From assembly GCA_035248685.1 (NCBI GenBank), contig DATFHF010000027.1, forward strand, positions 1 to 64,000: 64,000 bases of DNA. Reading direction: 5' to 3'. The position numbers and the translations under genes are program-made. The DNA is from Jatrophihabitans_A sp035248685 (lineage in GTDB: Bacteria; Actinomycetota; Actinomycetes; Mycobacteriales; Jatrophihabitantaceae). Shown one piece after another: positions 43,205-51,250 of this stretch. The notes beneath the pieces are model-generated. The model had not been told where the DNA came from. It worked only from the letters and a program-made list of their open reading frames with translations, and made no database searches. Every line of letters starts with the position of its first letter. The first letter of the stretch is position 1.

Positions 43205-44161
43205 ATGACGGTCACCCCTGTCCAGCCCACAGCAGTTCCTGCTGTCGGAGACTTGGCATTCTCTCCAGGCGGCCTGGAATTCCTGTGGCTGGAGATCACC
43301 CAGCAATGCAATCTGCACTGTTTCCACTGCTATACGAACTCCTCGCCGCAGTGGCGGCATCCGGATCGAGATTGGCGGCAGACCCTGGATGAGGCCTACG
43401 CCCTCGGGTGTCGCAATGTCCAGTTCATCGGTGGTGAGCCGATGGCGCATCCGGAGCTGCCGGATTACCTGGCTCATGCGCATCGTCTCGGGTACGAGTT
43501 CATCGAGGTGTATTCCAACTTGACGATGGTGAAGGACTCGATGCTGGACGCCCTCGAGCACTGTCAAGCCAGCATCGCTACCTCGTTCTACAGTGCGGAT
43601 CAGGGCAAACATGACGAGATCACCGGCGTCCGGGGCAGCTTCGTCAAGACGCTCAACGGTATCCGGGCAGTGGTCAACCGCGGATTGCCCATCCGGGTAG
43701 GCATGATCGCCGAGGATCCCGACAGTGCCGAGGTGACCGCCGCCGTCACGCTGCTCGGCAGCCTCGGTGTGCCGCCGAGTCAAATCCGGATCGACCACGT
43801 GCGGCCGGTCGGTCGCGGAACCGACACGACTCCCTTCGAATCGTTGGACGAAACGCTCTGCGGCCATTGTTGGGAGGGCAGGCTCACTGTTTCCTTCGAT
43901 GGAAACTGCTATCCGTGCGTCTTCGCCCGGTCGGTGCCGGTCGGCAACGTGGACTCCCAGTCCATCGCCGACATCGTTGGGTCTCCGCAGTTGCAAGGCT
44001 TCCGCGAGTACAGCTACGCCGGCTATTCGAAAACGCCGGCCGACCAGTGCACCCCGCAGTGCAACCCCGCCGGACCCTGCGACCCCAACTGCACACCCAA
44101 GTGCTCGCCACCATGTGGTCCGAGGTGCAACCCCTGGGTCGGCTGCGTACCCAATCGCTAA
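43205..44161 (+). CDS. Radical SAM/SPASM protein with C-terminal Cys-Pro repeat tail
   Basis: The 318-residue protein carries the radical SAM cluster motif CNLHCFHC near residue 37 (EITQQCNLHC), GGEPMAHPELP, and a SPASM-type second cluster region LCGHCWEGRLTVSFDGNCYP-C with C-x2-C spacings near residues 219-240. The last 38 residues hold eight cysteines in the pattern C-x3-C-x5-C-x3-C-x3-C-x3-C-x3-C-x5-C, nearly every one followed by x-Pro. Such enzymes usually modify ribosomal peptides or protein side chains. I found no precursor peptide or transporter beside it. GAGGTGA precedes ATG 43205, and a TAGCGT -10-like hexamer lies about 45 bases upstream. The tail might bind an extra cluster, or might itself be the substrate. 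Confidence 0.85.
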   Translation: MTVTPVQPTAVPAVGDLAFSPGGLEFLWLEITQQCNLHCFHCYTNSSPQWRHPDRDWRQTLDEAYALGCRNVQFIGGEPMAHPELPDYLAHAHRLGYEFIEVYSNLTMVKDSMLDALEHCQASIATSFYSADQGKHDEITGVRGSFVKTLNGIRAVVNRGLPIRVGMIAEDPDSAEVTAAVTLLGSLGVPPSQIRIDHVRPVGRGTDTTPFESLDETLCGHCWEGRLTVSFDGNCYPCVFARSVPVGNVDSQSIADIVGSPQLQGFREYSYAGYSKTPADQCTPQCNPAGPCDPNCTPKCSPPCGPRCNPWVGCVPNR

Positions 44162-44200
44162 CCGAGCCCGGCCGCCAGCAGCGATGAGGCTATCGGCGGG

Positions 44201-45850
44201 CTAGTCGATGCAACCGGCGCTGGCGGCGTTGATGGTGCCGGCCGGTGGAGTGCTGCTGGCTGCGGGGGAGGCCGGCGTGCTCGACTTAGCCGGCATCAGC
44301 GACTTGACCTGAATGCCGTTGTTGCCCAGCAGCAGGGTTACCGTGCCGACATCGTTGCTCTGTACCATTTGCGCCCCGGGCACCGCCGCCTGCAGCGCCT
44401 TTGCCGCGCTCTCGGCACCCTTCGGGTACTTGATCGTGGTCTTGTCGAGCACGTCCGAGTTCGCCGGCGGCACCTTGGTCTTGAAGCCGAGCTTGGCCAG
44501 TGCGGCCGCGTTGGTGGTCTCCAGGCCGTTGGAGTTGGTGTCGTTGACCACCGACACCGTCACCGTCGTGGGGTCGGCGGGGGTGGCCTTCTTCAGCGCA
44601 TCGGCCGACGGGTTGCCGATCAGGGAGTTGATGAAGTCCGGCATTGCGGCGGTGTCCACCAGTTCCACGTCGCCGACCGGCGAGTTCGGGTCTTCGCCGC
44701 GCAGCGGGATGGTGGTGAAGGTGACGTTGCCGGCGGTCAGGTTCTGCATCTGCTCGGCCAGCTTGGTCGGATCCAGCTTCTTATCCATCGTCAACGACGA
44801 GGTGATCGCCTTGAGCAGGTGCTGCAGCTTGATCGGATTCAGCAGCGTGCCGCCGGAGACCAGCTTGCGGAAGACCGCCGACAGGAAGTACTGCTGGCGC
44901 TTGATCCGGTCCAGGTCGCCGTGCGGCAAGCCATGCCGCTGTCGGACGAAGGCCAGCGCCTGCTTGCCGGAAATGCTGTTGTTGCCCTTCTTCAGGTTGA
45001 TCCCGGAGTAATCGGGGACGAAGGTGCCATCCGGCTCGAAGCCGGAGTCGTGGCCGATGGCCACCTGCCCGTAATGGGTGGCCGGCCCCATCGCCTGGTT
45101 CAGACAGACGGTCACTCCACCGATCGCGTTGGAGATCCGGTAGAAGCCGAGCAGGTCGACCTGCACGAAGTGGTCGATGCTCAGGCCGGTCAGGTTGCTG
45201 ATGGTGTCGGCCAGCAGCGAGGCACCGGCGTCCTTGCTGCCGTTGCTGTCTCGCACGCCGTCGGGATAGGCGGAGTTCAGCTTGTTCATGCCGTGCCCCG
45301 GGATCGCCACGTAGCTGTCCCGAGGGAACGAGATCACGGTGGCCTTGCTTCCGTCGGCGGGCACGTGCAGCAACATCATGGTGTCGGTGTTGTAGGAACC
45401 GCCATCCCGGGTCGTCCCCAGCTGAGCCAGCTCGGCATTGGTGGCAGTGTCCCGGTCGTCGTTGCCGACGATCAGGATGTTCTGGGCACTGCCATCGATG
45501 TTCTTGGCGGTTGCGGCCGAGTGGGTGGTCAGCTGCACCCGCTTGATGTTGGCGTTGAAGCTGCGGTAGGTCGCCCAGGCCCAACCACTGCCCACCAGCA
45601 CGGCCAGCGACAGCGCGGCCGCGACGATCCGCAGGCCGAGCGAGGCACCGTGCCAGAGCGTGCTGTTCCGGCCACGGCGCGGCGCGGCACGCCGGGCGCC
45701 CCGACGTGGATCGAGTTCCGGTGGCAGGCCGGTGGAGCTGCGAGCTTCGGCAGGTTGCGATCGTCTGGCCGGACGTCCCCGGCGTGGATCCAGATGCGGA
45801 GGAAGTTCGCCGAACCCGGGGCCTGAGCTACCGCGTGAGTCGGAGTTCAC
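44201..45850 (-). CDS. LytR-CpsA-Psr family protein with LytR_C domain
   Basis: The 549-residue protein has a Pro/Arg-rich cytoplasmic N-terminus (about 70 residues), one transmembrane helix (VAAALSLAVLVGSGWAWATY) and the extracytoplasmic LCP domain with NILIVGNDDRDTATN, TDTMMLLHVPADGSKATVIS, FPRDSYVAIPG and ALAFVRQRHG. The LytR_C domain lies near residues 425-515 and a Ser/Ala/Pro tail follows. LCP enzymes attach lipid-linked glycopolymers to peptidoglycan, so this could anchor the glycan made in the 1-14 kb locus. GTG 45850 has TAGGAT (45862-45857) six bases upstream, which may be a leaderless -10 or include an AGGA ribosome site. Confidence 0.9.
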   Translation of the reverse strand: MNSDSRGSSGPGFGELPPHLDPRRGRPARRSQPAEARSSTGLPPELDPRRGARRAAPRRGRNSTLWHGASLGLRIVAAALSLAVLVGSGWAWATYRSFNANIKRVQLTTHSAATAKNIDGSAQNILIVGNDDRDTATNAELAQLGTTRDGGSYNTDTMMLLHVPADGSKATVISFPRDSYVAIPGHGMNKLNSAYPDGVRDSNGSKDAGASLLADTISNLTGLSIDHFVQVDLLGFYRISNAIGGVTVCLNQAMGPATHYGQVAIGHDSGFEPDGTFVPDYSGINLKKGNNSISGKQALAFVRQRHGLPHGDLDRIKRQQYFLSAVFRKLVSGGTLLNPIKLQHLLKAITSSLTMDKKLDPTKLAEQMQNLTAGNVTFTTIPLRGEDPNSPVGDVELVDTAAMPDFINSLIGNPSADALKKATPADPTTVTVSVVNDTNSNGLETTNAAALAKLGFKTKVPPANSDVLDKTTIKYPKGAESAAKALQAAVPGAQMVQSNDVGTVTLLLGNNGIQVKSLMPAKSSTPASPAASSTPPAGTINAASAGCID

Positions 45851-45927
45851 CCAGGGATCCTATCGACCGAGCCAGCGGCCGGTTAGCAAGGTGCTAAGCG
45901 CGGCTTAAGTTCTGGTCCCGAGGATCC

Positions 45928-47154
45928 TTACAGCGACTCCAATGGCTGCGCCGGATCGGCCAACCGGTCCGGGTCCACCTCAGCGCCGGATCGGATCAGC
46001 GCCTTGATCGGATCGGTGACGTCCCAGACATTGACGTTCATGCCGGCCAGCACCCGACCGCCACGCAGCCAGAACGCGATGAACTCCCGGGAGCCGACAT
46101 CGCCGCGGAACAGCACCCGGTCATACTCCCCCGGCTCGACGTAACCGAGATATTCCATGCCCAAGTCGTATTGGTCGGTGTAGAAGTACGGCAGCTCCTC
46201 GTAGCCGGCCTGGCCGCCGAGCATCGAGGCGGCCGCCACCGCCGGCTGCTTGAGCGCGTTGGCCCAGTGCTCAACCCGGATGTGCTTGGCATAGCGCGGG
46301 TGGAAGGCATTGGCGACGTCACCGGCAGCGAAGATGTTCAGGTCCTCGGTGCGCAACCCCTGATCCACCACGATGCCGTTGTTGGTGGCCAGCCCGGCCC
46401 GTTCGGCCAACCCGATGTTCGGCGCGACGCCGACCGCGACCAGCACCGCATCGGCGTCGAAGGTGGTGCCGTCCGCCAGCCGGACCCCGGTGGCTCGGCC
46501 GCCGTCGGTGGTGATCTCGGCGATCGAGGCGGACAGCCGCAGGTCCACCTCATGCTCGCGATGCAGCTGGGCGAACACCTGCGCCACCTCGGGGCCCAGC
46601 ACCCGCAGCAGCGGCAACTCCGCCGACTCGATCACCGTGACCTGGACGCCGGCGCCCCGGGCCGCCGCGGTGACCTCCAGCCCGATCCAGCCGGCGCCGA
46701 TCACCACCAGTCGGCTGATCCGGCCGAACAGGTCACGCAGCCGGTCGGACTCCTCCACCGATCGCAGGTAATACACGCCCTCGGCGTCGGAACCGGGCAG
46801 CGGCAGTGACCGCGGGCTGGCCCCGGTGGCGAGCAACAGCTTGTGGTAGGCCAGCTCGTCACCGTTGCCCAGGCTGAGCCGGCCGGCGGACCGGTCGATG
46901 GCGCTCACCTCGGTGCCCAGCACCAGCTCAACCTGCTGCTCGTCGTACCAGGCCTGATCGTGCACCAGCATCGAGTCTCGCTCGGCGTTGCCGGCGAGGT
47001 AGCCCTTGGACAGCGGCGGCCGCTCGTAGGGCAAGTGCGACTCGGCGCCGATCAGCACCAGCCGGCCGTCGAAGCCCTGCGCCCGCAATGCCTCGGCGGC
47101 CTTGCCACCGGCCAGCCCGCCGCCGACGATCGCGTAGGTATCCGAAGCAGCCAT
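45928..47154 (-). CDS. FAD-dependent ferredoxin/rubredoxin reductase-like oxidoreductase
   Basis: The 408-residue flavoprotein has the FAD dinucleotide fold AIVGGGLAGGKAAEALRAQG, the NAD(P)H-binding loop VVIGAGWIGLEVTAAARGAG, and the second FAD motif LNIFAAGDVANAFH, followed by the small C-terminal reductase domain (VLFRGDVGSREFIAFWLRGG). Relatives pass electrons from NAD(P)H to ferredoxins of cytochrome P450 or dioxygenase systems. No such partner is adjacent. The start ATG at 47154 was chosen because GGAGGGG precedes it. Confidence 0.9.
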   Translation of the reverse strand: MAASDTYAIVGGGLAGGKAAEALRAQGFDGRLVLIGAESHLPYERPPLSKGYLAGNAERDSMLVHDQAWYDEQQVELVLGTEVSAIDRSAGRLSLGNGDELAYHKLLLATGASPRSLPLPGSDAEGVYYLRSVEESDRLRDLFGRISRLVVIGAGWIGLEVTAAARGAGVQVTVIESAELPLLRVLGPEVAQVFAQLHREHEVDLRLSASIAEITTDGGRATGVRLADGTTFDADAVLVAVGVAPNIGLAERAGLATNNGIVVDQGLRTEDLNIFAAGDVANAFHPRYAKHIRVEHWANALKQPAVAAASMLGGQAGYEELPYFYTDQYDLGMEYLGYVEPGEYDRVLFRGDVGSREFIAFWLRGGRVLAGMNVNVWDVTDPIKALIRSGAEVDPDRLADPAQPLESL

Positions 47155-47271
47155 CTGCGTCCCCTCCATAAGCCCATAAGCGGTCGGCCGTTCTGAGCAC
47201 CGATCGGATTACACCGTAGGGGATCGGCCGCGGTACCGGCATCCTGGCCGGTTGCCCGACAGCAACGGCGA

Positions 47272-47772
47272 CTATTTCAGGACGGCGTCCACCGCCTTCT
47301 TCAACGCGCTCGGCTGCGCCGGACTGCGCGGCGCGGTCTTCTTCAACTCCAGCATCTGGGCACCCAGCGCGGCGAGTTGCTTACGGCCGAGACCCTGCCG
47401 CACCTTCGGGAACCACTCCTGCTCTTCCTCGGCGATGTGGTGGTTGACGTTCTCGATCAGCACCGTCGTCTTGGCATCGAAGCGCTCGGCGTCCGGGCTC
47501 ATGGCCGACAGCTCCATGCACAGCACATCGGCGACGTGGTGTTCTTCGTAGGACTCCAGCACATCGTCCTCGAGATCGGGCAGCAACCGGCGGACCTCGG
47601 GGTAGATCAGCTCGTTCTCCAGGTAGGTATGGATGGTCAGCAATTCGATAATCTTGCCGACCAACTCCCCCTTCGCCTGAGTGGCGTCGTCGCCGGCGCG
47701 TTCGAACTTGCTGAACAGGCCCTTGATCTCTTTGTGGTCGGCTCGCAGTAACACGATTGCGTCGCTAGACAT
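47272..47772 (-). CDS. Hemerythrin-domain protein
   Basis: The 166-residue four-helix protein carries the HHE-type iron ligands LLRADHKEIKGLF, IHTYLENELIYPEV, ESYEEHHVADVL and NVNHHIAEEEQEWFPKV, which bind a non-heme di-iron centre. A basic, Ala/Lys-rich C-terminal tail follows. Proteins of this type in actinobacteria handle oxygen, nitric oxide or redox stress. GAGGAG is five bases before the ATG. It lies 117 bp upstream of the flavoprotein gene on the same strand, so a shared transcript and electron transfer are possible but unproven. Confidence 0.92.
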   Translation of the reverse strand: MSSDAIVLLRADHKEIKGLFSKFERAGDDATQAKGELVGKIIELLTIHTYLENELIYPEVRRLLPDLEDDVLESYEEHHVADVLCMELSAMSPDAERFDAKTTVLIENVNHHIAEEEQEWFPKVRQGLGRKQLAALGAQMLELKKTAPRSPAQPSALKKAVDAVLK

Positions 47773-47817
47773 TTGAACTCCTCAGCGATACGGCCGCTGA
47801 CTGTTCAACGATGTCGG

Positions 47818-49158
47818 TTAGGCTACCCCGCCTGCGCCAGCCATCCGGGCCGCTATCCGGCTACTTCGACCGGCCCGCAGGCAGCAGGCGGCAGCGATCG
47901 CGCACAACATGGCGGCCAGGTAGAAGGCCAGGTCGTAGGAACCCTCGACATCGCGGATCAGGCCCGCACCGGCGGCAGCCACCGCCGCGCCGAGCTGATG
48001 TGCCGCGAACACCCAACCGAACACGATCGGTGCCTGATCGGCGAAGTAGCGCCGACACAGCGCCACCGTGGGCGGCACGGTGGCCACCCAATCCAGGCCG
48101 TAGAACAGGATGAAGACCCAGGTGCTCGGGTTGGTGTTCGGGGCCAGCAGCGACGGCAGTGCCATCAGCGACAGCCCTCGGCCGAGGTAGTAGACCAGCA
48201 GCAGCACGGTGGGGTCGTAACGGTCGGTCAGCCAACCGGAGGCGATCGTGCCGGCGACGTCGAACACGCCGACCAGGGCCAGCAGGCTCGCGGCGGTGGT
48301 AACCGGCATGCCGTGGTCTTGCGCGGCCGGGATGAAATGGGTGCCGATCAGGCCGTTGGTGGTTGCGCCGCAGATCGCGAAGCTGGCCGCCAGCAACCAG
48401 AACACCCTGGTTCGGGCCGCGCCGAACAACGCTCGCAGGGCGAGGATGGCACTGTTGCCGGAGCGAGCCGCGCGGGCCGGCCCCGGATCGGATTCCGTTG
48501 CGCCATAAGCCTGAAGTCCGACATCCTGCGGATGGTCACGCATGCAGATCAGCACCAGCGGGACGACCGCCAGCGCCGCCAGGGTGACCGTAACCGCGGC
48601 CGGTCGCCAACCGTGGTGGGTGGTCAACGCGGCGATGACCGGCAAGAAAGTCAACTGCCCGGTGGCGTTAGCAGCGGTGAGGATGCCGCTGACCAGGCCG
48701 CGGCGGGCGACGAACCAGCGGACGCTGACGGTGGCGACGAAGGCCATCGACATCGAGCCGGTGCCGACGCCGACCAGCAGGCCCCAGCACAGCAGCAGCT
48801 GCCAGGCCGAGGTCATGAAGACGGTAAGCCCGCTGCCGGCCGCCACCAGCACCAGCGCGACACTGACCACGGCCCGGATGCCGAACCGGTCCATCAACGC
48901 GGCGGCGAACGGCGACATCAGCCCGAACAACGTCATGTTGATCGACATCGCCGAACCGATGGTGGCGTGCGACCAGCCGAACTCCATGTGCAGCGGATCC
49001 ATCAGTACGCCCGGCACCGAGCGGAACGCCGCCGCGCCCAGCATGGTCACGAAGGTGACCGCCGCGATCACCCAGGCCCGATGAATTCGGTTGGGACGAA
49101 GCAGGGCGCTCCGATTCGGTTCCGCGCCGGACGAGGCGGTGTCGTCGATCAGGGTCAC
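47818..49158 (-). CDS. MFS transporter (monocarboxylate/oxalate-type)
   Basis: The protein has about 446 residues and 12 hydrophobic segments, with the MFS loop between helices 2 and 3 (SPFAAALMDRFGIRAVVSVA), SVRWFVARRGLVSGILTAAN and DRYDPTVLLLVYYLGRGLS. It resembles the monocarboxylate/OFA branch. The substrate is unknown. The start is uncertain: GTG 49158 lies just before the conserved part, while the frame stays open to an ATG at 49230 that overlaps the divergent regulator's start codon. The divergent GlxA-type gene probably controls it through the inverted repeat between them. Confidence 0.85.
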   Translation of the reverse strand: MTLIDDTASSGAEPNRSALLRPNRIHRAWVIAAVTFVTMLGAAAFRSVPGVLMDPLHMEFGWSHATIGSAMSINMTLFGLMSPFAAALMDRFGIRAVVSVALVLVAAGSGLTVFMTSAWQLLLCWGLLVGVGTGSMSMAFVATVSVRWFVARRGLVSGILTAANATGQLTFLPVIAALTTHHGWRPAAVTVTLAALAVVPLVLICMRDHPQDVGLQAYGATESDPGPARAARSGNSAILALRALFGAARTRVFWLLAASFAICGATTNGLIGTHFIPAAQDHGMPVTTAASLLALVGVFDVAGTIASGWLTDRYDPTVLLLVYYLGRGLSLMALPSLLAPNTNPSTWVFILFYGLDWVATVPPTVALCRRYFADQAPIVFGWVFAAHQLGAAVAAAGAGLIRDVEGSYDLAFYLAAMLCAIAAACCLRAGRSSRIAARMAGAGGVA

Positions 49159-49195
49159 CGGTACATCGTTGCCGACCGAGCCGGCTGACGACAGT

Positions 49196-49228
49196 GGCAG
49201 GATTGCCAATCTGTGCAAGAATCCTGCC
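49196..49228. promoter_or_regulatory. Inverted repeat operator between MFS and GlxA genes
   Basis: GGCAGGATT (49196-49204) and AATCCTGCC (49220-49228) form a perfect 9-bp inverted repeat with a 15-bp spacer. The right arm touches the ATG of the GlxA-type gene at 49229. AAGAAT (49217-49222) lies six bases before that ATG and may be a leaderless -10. Binding here would cover the promoter. Confidence 0.5.
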
Positions 49229-50209
49229 ATGACTCATCGGGTGACCGTGCTGCTGCTCGAACCGGTGGTGGGCTTCGATGCCACCATTCCGTCCCAACTG
49301 CTCGGCGCCGCCATCGACGAGGACGGGACTCCTCAGTACCGGGTGACCATGGCCGGCCTGCGCGCCGGCGTGGTTCGCACCGAGGTCGACTATGACATCG
49401 GAGTACCGGCCGGCCCGGAGGCGCTGGCCACCGCCGACACCGTGATCGTGCCGGGCACCCGGATGCCCGGCCCACGATGGGACGGCACGTTGCCGGCCGA
49501 ACTGGCCGCCGCCCTGGCCCGAATCCGGCCTGGCACCCGAATGGTCTCAATCTGCACCGGTTCCTTCGTGCTGGCCGCCGCCGGACTGTTGGACGGCCGG
49601 CCGGCCACCACGCACTGGGCACATGCCGCGGAGTTCCGGCGGCTCTACCCGGCGGTGGAGCTGGATGAGGGGCGGTTGTTCGTGGACGACGGCGACCTGC
49701 TCTCCTCGGCCGGGTTGGCTGCCGGAATCGACCTATGCCTGCACCTGATTCGTCGAGATCACGGCGCCGCGATGGCCAACCGGGTCGCCCGGCAGTGCGT
49801 GGTGCCGCCCTGGCGGGAGGGTGGTCAGGCCCAGTTCATCGAGCAGGCAATGCCGCTCGGGGACTCGCCGGCGACCACCCGAACTCGAGAGTGGGCGTTG
49901 GGCAATCTTGAACGCCGGCTGGATGTGGCCGCGCTGGCGGCGCATGCCCGGCTCAGCGTGCGCACCTTCAACCGGCGGTTCCGGGAAGAAACCGGTCAGG
50001 CCCCGGGCGCCTGGCTACTCGCACAACGCATCGCGCGGGCCAGGATGCTGTTGGAAACCACCGACCTGGCCGTCGACGCGGTCGCGGCCGCCGCCGGCCT
50101 GGGTACCGGCGCCTCGCTGCGCCAGCACCTGCGGGCATCCCTCGGCGTGTCGCCCAGCGATTACCGACGCACCTTCCGCGGCGCGGACCTGGTCGGGCAG
50201 CCAGGCTAA
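49229..50209 (+). CDS. GlxA-family transcriptional regulator (DJ-1/PfpI plus AraC)
   Basis: The 326-residue protein joins an N-terminal DJ-1/PfpI-like amidotransferase-fold domain (RVTVLLLEPVVGFDATIPSQ, GTRMVSICTGSFVLAAAGLL with the nucleophile-elbow cysteine) to a C-terminal AraC double helix-turn-helix (LDVAALAAHARLSVRTFNRR, LLAQRIARARMLLETTDLAV). These regulators often control catabolism or efflux of the neighbouring gene. The ATG abuts an inverted repeat, and no ribosome site is visible. The divergent MFS gene is the likely target. Confidence 0.92.
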   Translation: MTHRVTVLLLEPVVGFDATIPSQLLGAAIDEDGTPQYRVTMAGLRAGVVRTEVDYDIGVPAGPEALATADTVIVPGTRMPGPRWDGTLPAELAAALARIRPGTRMVSICTGSFVLAAAGLLDGRPATTHWAHAAEFRRLYPAVELDEGRLFVDDGDLLSSAGLAAGIDLCLHLIRRDHGAAMANRVARQCVVPPWREGGQAQFIEQAMPLGDSPATTRTREWALGNLERRLDVAALAAHARLSVRTFNRRFREETGQAPGAWLLAQRIARARMLLETTDLAVDAVAAAAGLGTGASLRQHLRASLGVSPSDYRRTFRGADLVGQPG

Positions 50210-50216
50210 GACCGAG

Positions 50217-50636
50217 TTACTGCTTGCTGGTGGCCGAGTCGATGACCAGCGAGGAGCCGATCGCGGTCAGCCAGAGATCCTTGGCGAACCCGGCGCCGGC
50301 CAGCGTCGGCAGCATCCGCTCGTCATGCAGTCCGGGGGTGCGCACGTACATGCCGAGCAAGGTGGCCGAGTAGCCGGTCAACGCCAGGCCGGCGAACCGG
50401 GCGCCGATCAGCGGCAGCAACAGGATCGAGCCGACCGTCATCTCGATGACCGCTAAGGTCCGCAGCAATACCGCGGGTGGCACCGACTTGGCGGCCGGAT
50501 AGGTATTGCAGAACACACCGTGCACGGCCTGGGCGAACATGTCGTCACCCTTGAACTTCGTCAAACCCGAATGGAAGATCAGCACTCCCGCGGCGATCCG
50601 GCCGGGTGCGCGGCGGGCTCTGGTGGCGAAGGACAT
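50217..50636 (-). CDS. DoxX-family membrane protein
   Basis: The 139-residue protein has four predicted helices (GRIAAGVLIFHSGLTKFKG, LLRTLAVIEMTVGSILLLP, ARFAGLALTGYSATLLGMY, KDLWLTAIGSSLVID), typical of DoxX/SURF4-like proteins linked with thiol and redox homeostasis. AGGAG lies upstream of the ATG. It is convergent with the GlxA-type gene and follows a MarR regulator on the same strand. Confidence 0.8.
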   Translation of the reverse strand: MSFATRARRAPGRIAAGVLIFHSGLTKFKGDDMFAQAVHGVFCNTYPAAKSVPPAVLLRTLAVIEMTVGSILLLPLIGARFAGLALTGYSATLLGMYVRTPGLHDERMLPTLAGAGFAKDLWLTAIGSSLVIDSATSKQ

Positions 50637-50721
50637 AGCAGCTCCTGGGTCGGCGTCGGAATGTCCTTAGAGTGCCGGTATCGACGCTGGCGGCCCAACC
50701 TGCTCGTTGCCCAGCTGCTCG

Positions 50722-51213
50722 TTACTTGGCTTGCCAGCCCATCGTCCACAGGTCGTTTGGCCGCGGCTCGCCACCGGCGGCCGCGAATCGCTCGAAGGTG
50801 GCAGCCATCGCCTCGCGATCGGCAGCCGGGACGTTCGACAGGATCCGGGCGATGCTGTCCCGCCGTCGCCGGGTGACCGCTTCCACCAACTGCCGGCCGG
50901 CCTCGGTGAGGTAGAGCTGAAGATGCCGACGGTCGGCCGGGTCGTCTCGCCGGCCGAGCAGGCCGGCGCTGACCAACCGGTCACAGATCCGGGTGGCGCT
51001 GGAGGCATGCACGCCGAGCGCTTCGGCGAGCGTGGCCGAGTTCATGGTGCCGCGGCTGGCGACCGCGGTCAGTGCTCGCAGCTGCGGCAGGGTCACCGTT
51101 TCGTCAATCGCCGCGATCGAGGCGGCGCTTACCGCGACCAGTACCCGACTGGCCGCCAACACCGCGTCAACCTGGTCGTTGGTCGGACGGTCAACCGGCA
51201 TCCGCTGACTCAT
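50722..51213 (-). CDS. MarR-family regulator (copy 1)
   Basis: The 163-residue winged-helix regulator has VTLPQLRALTAVASRGTMNS, LAEALGVHASSATRICDRLV and DDPADRRHLQLYLTEAGRQL. The ATG at 51213 is preceded by GGGAG. It is clearly a paralogue of the MarR protein at 57352-57855 (shared QVDA, ASR.LVA.SA, VTL.QLR, FAAAGG blocks). It lies 37 bp downstream of the enolase-superfamily gene on the same strand, with DoxX after it. Confidence 0.9.
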   Translation of the reverse strand: MSQRMPVDRPTNDQVDAVLAASRVLVAVSAASIAAIDETVTLPQLRALTAVASRGTMNSATLAEALGVHASSATRICDRLVSAGLLGRRDDPADRRHLQLYLTEAGRQLVEAVTRRRRDSIARILSNVPAADREAMAATFERFAAAGGEPRPNDLWTMGWQAK

Positions 51214-51250
51214 CTCGCTCCCTTTTGAGCAGATCGACGACATGCGCTGG

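Noticed and set aside
44369..45826. A 485-codon plus-strand open frame opposite the LCP gene
   Set aside because: The minus strand encodes a full LCP and LytR_C protein with clear motifs; the plus reading is low-complexity shadow.
47773..49188. A 471-codon plus-strand open frame opposite the MFS gene
   Set aside because: Gln/Arg/Gly-rich sequence without motifs; the minus strand encodes a clear 12-helix transporter.
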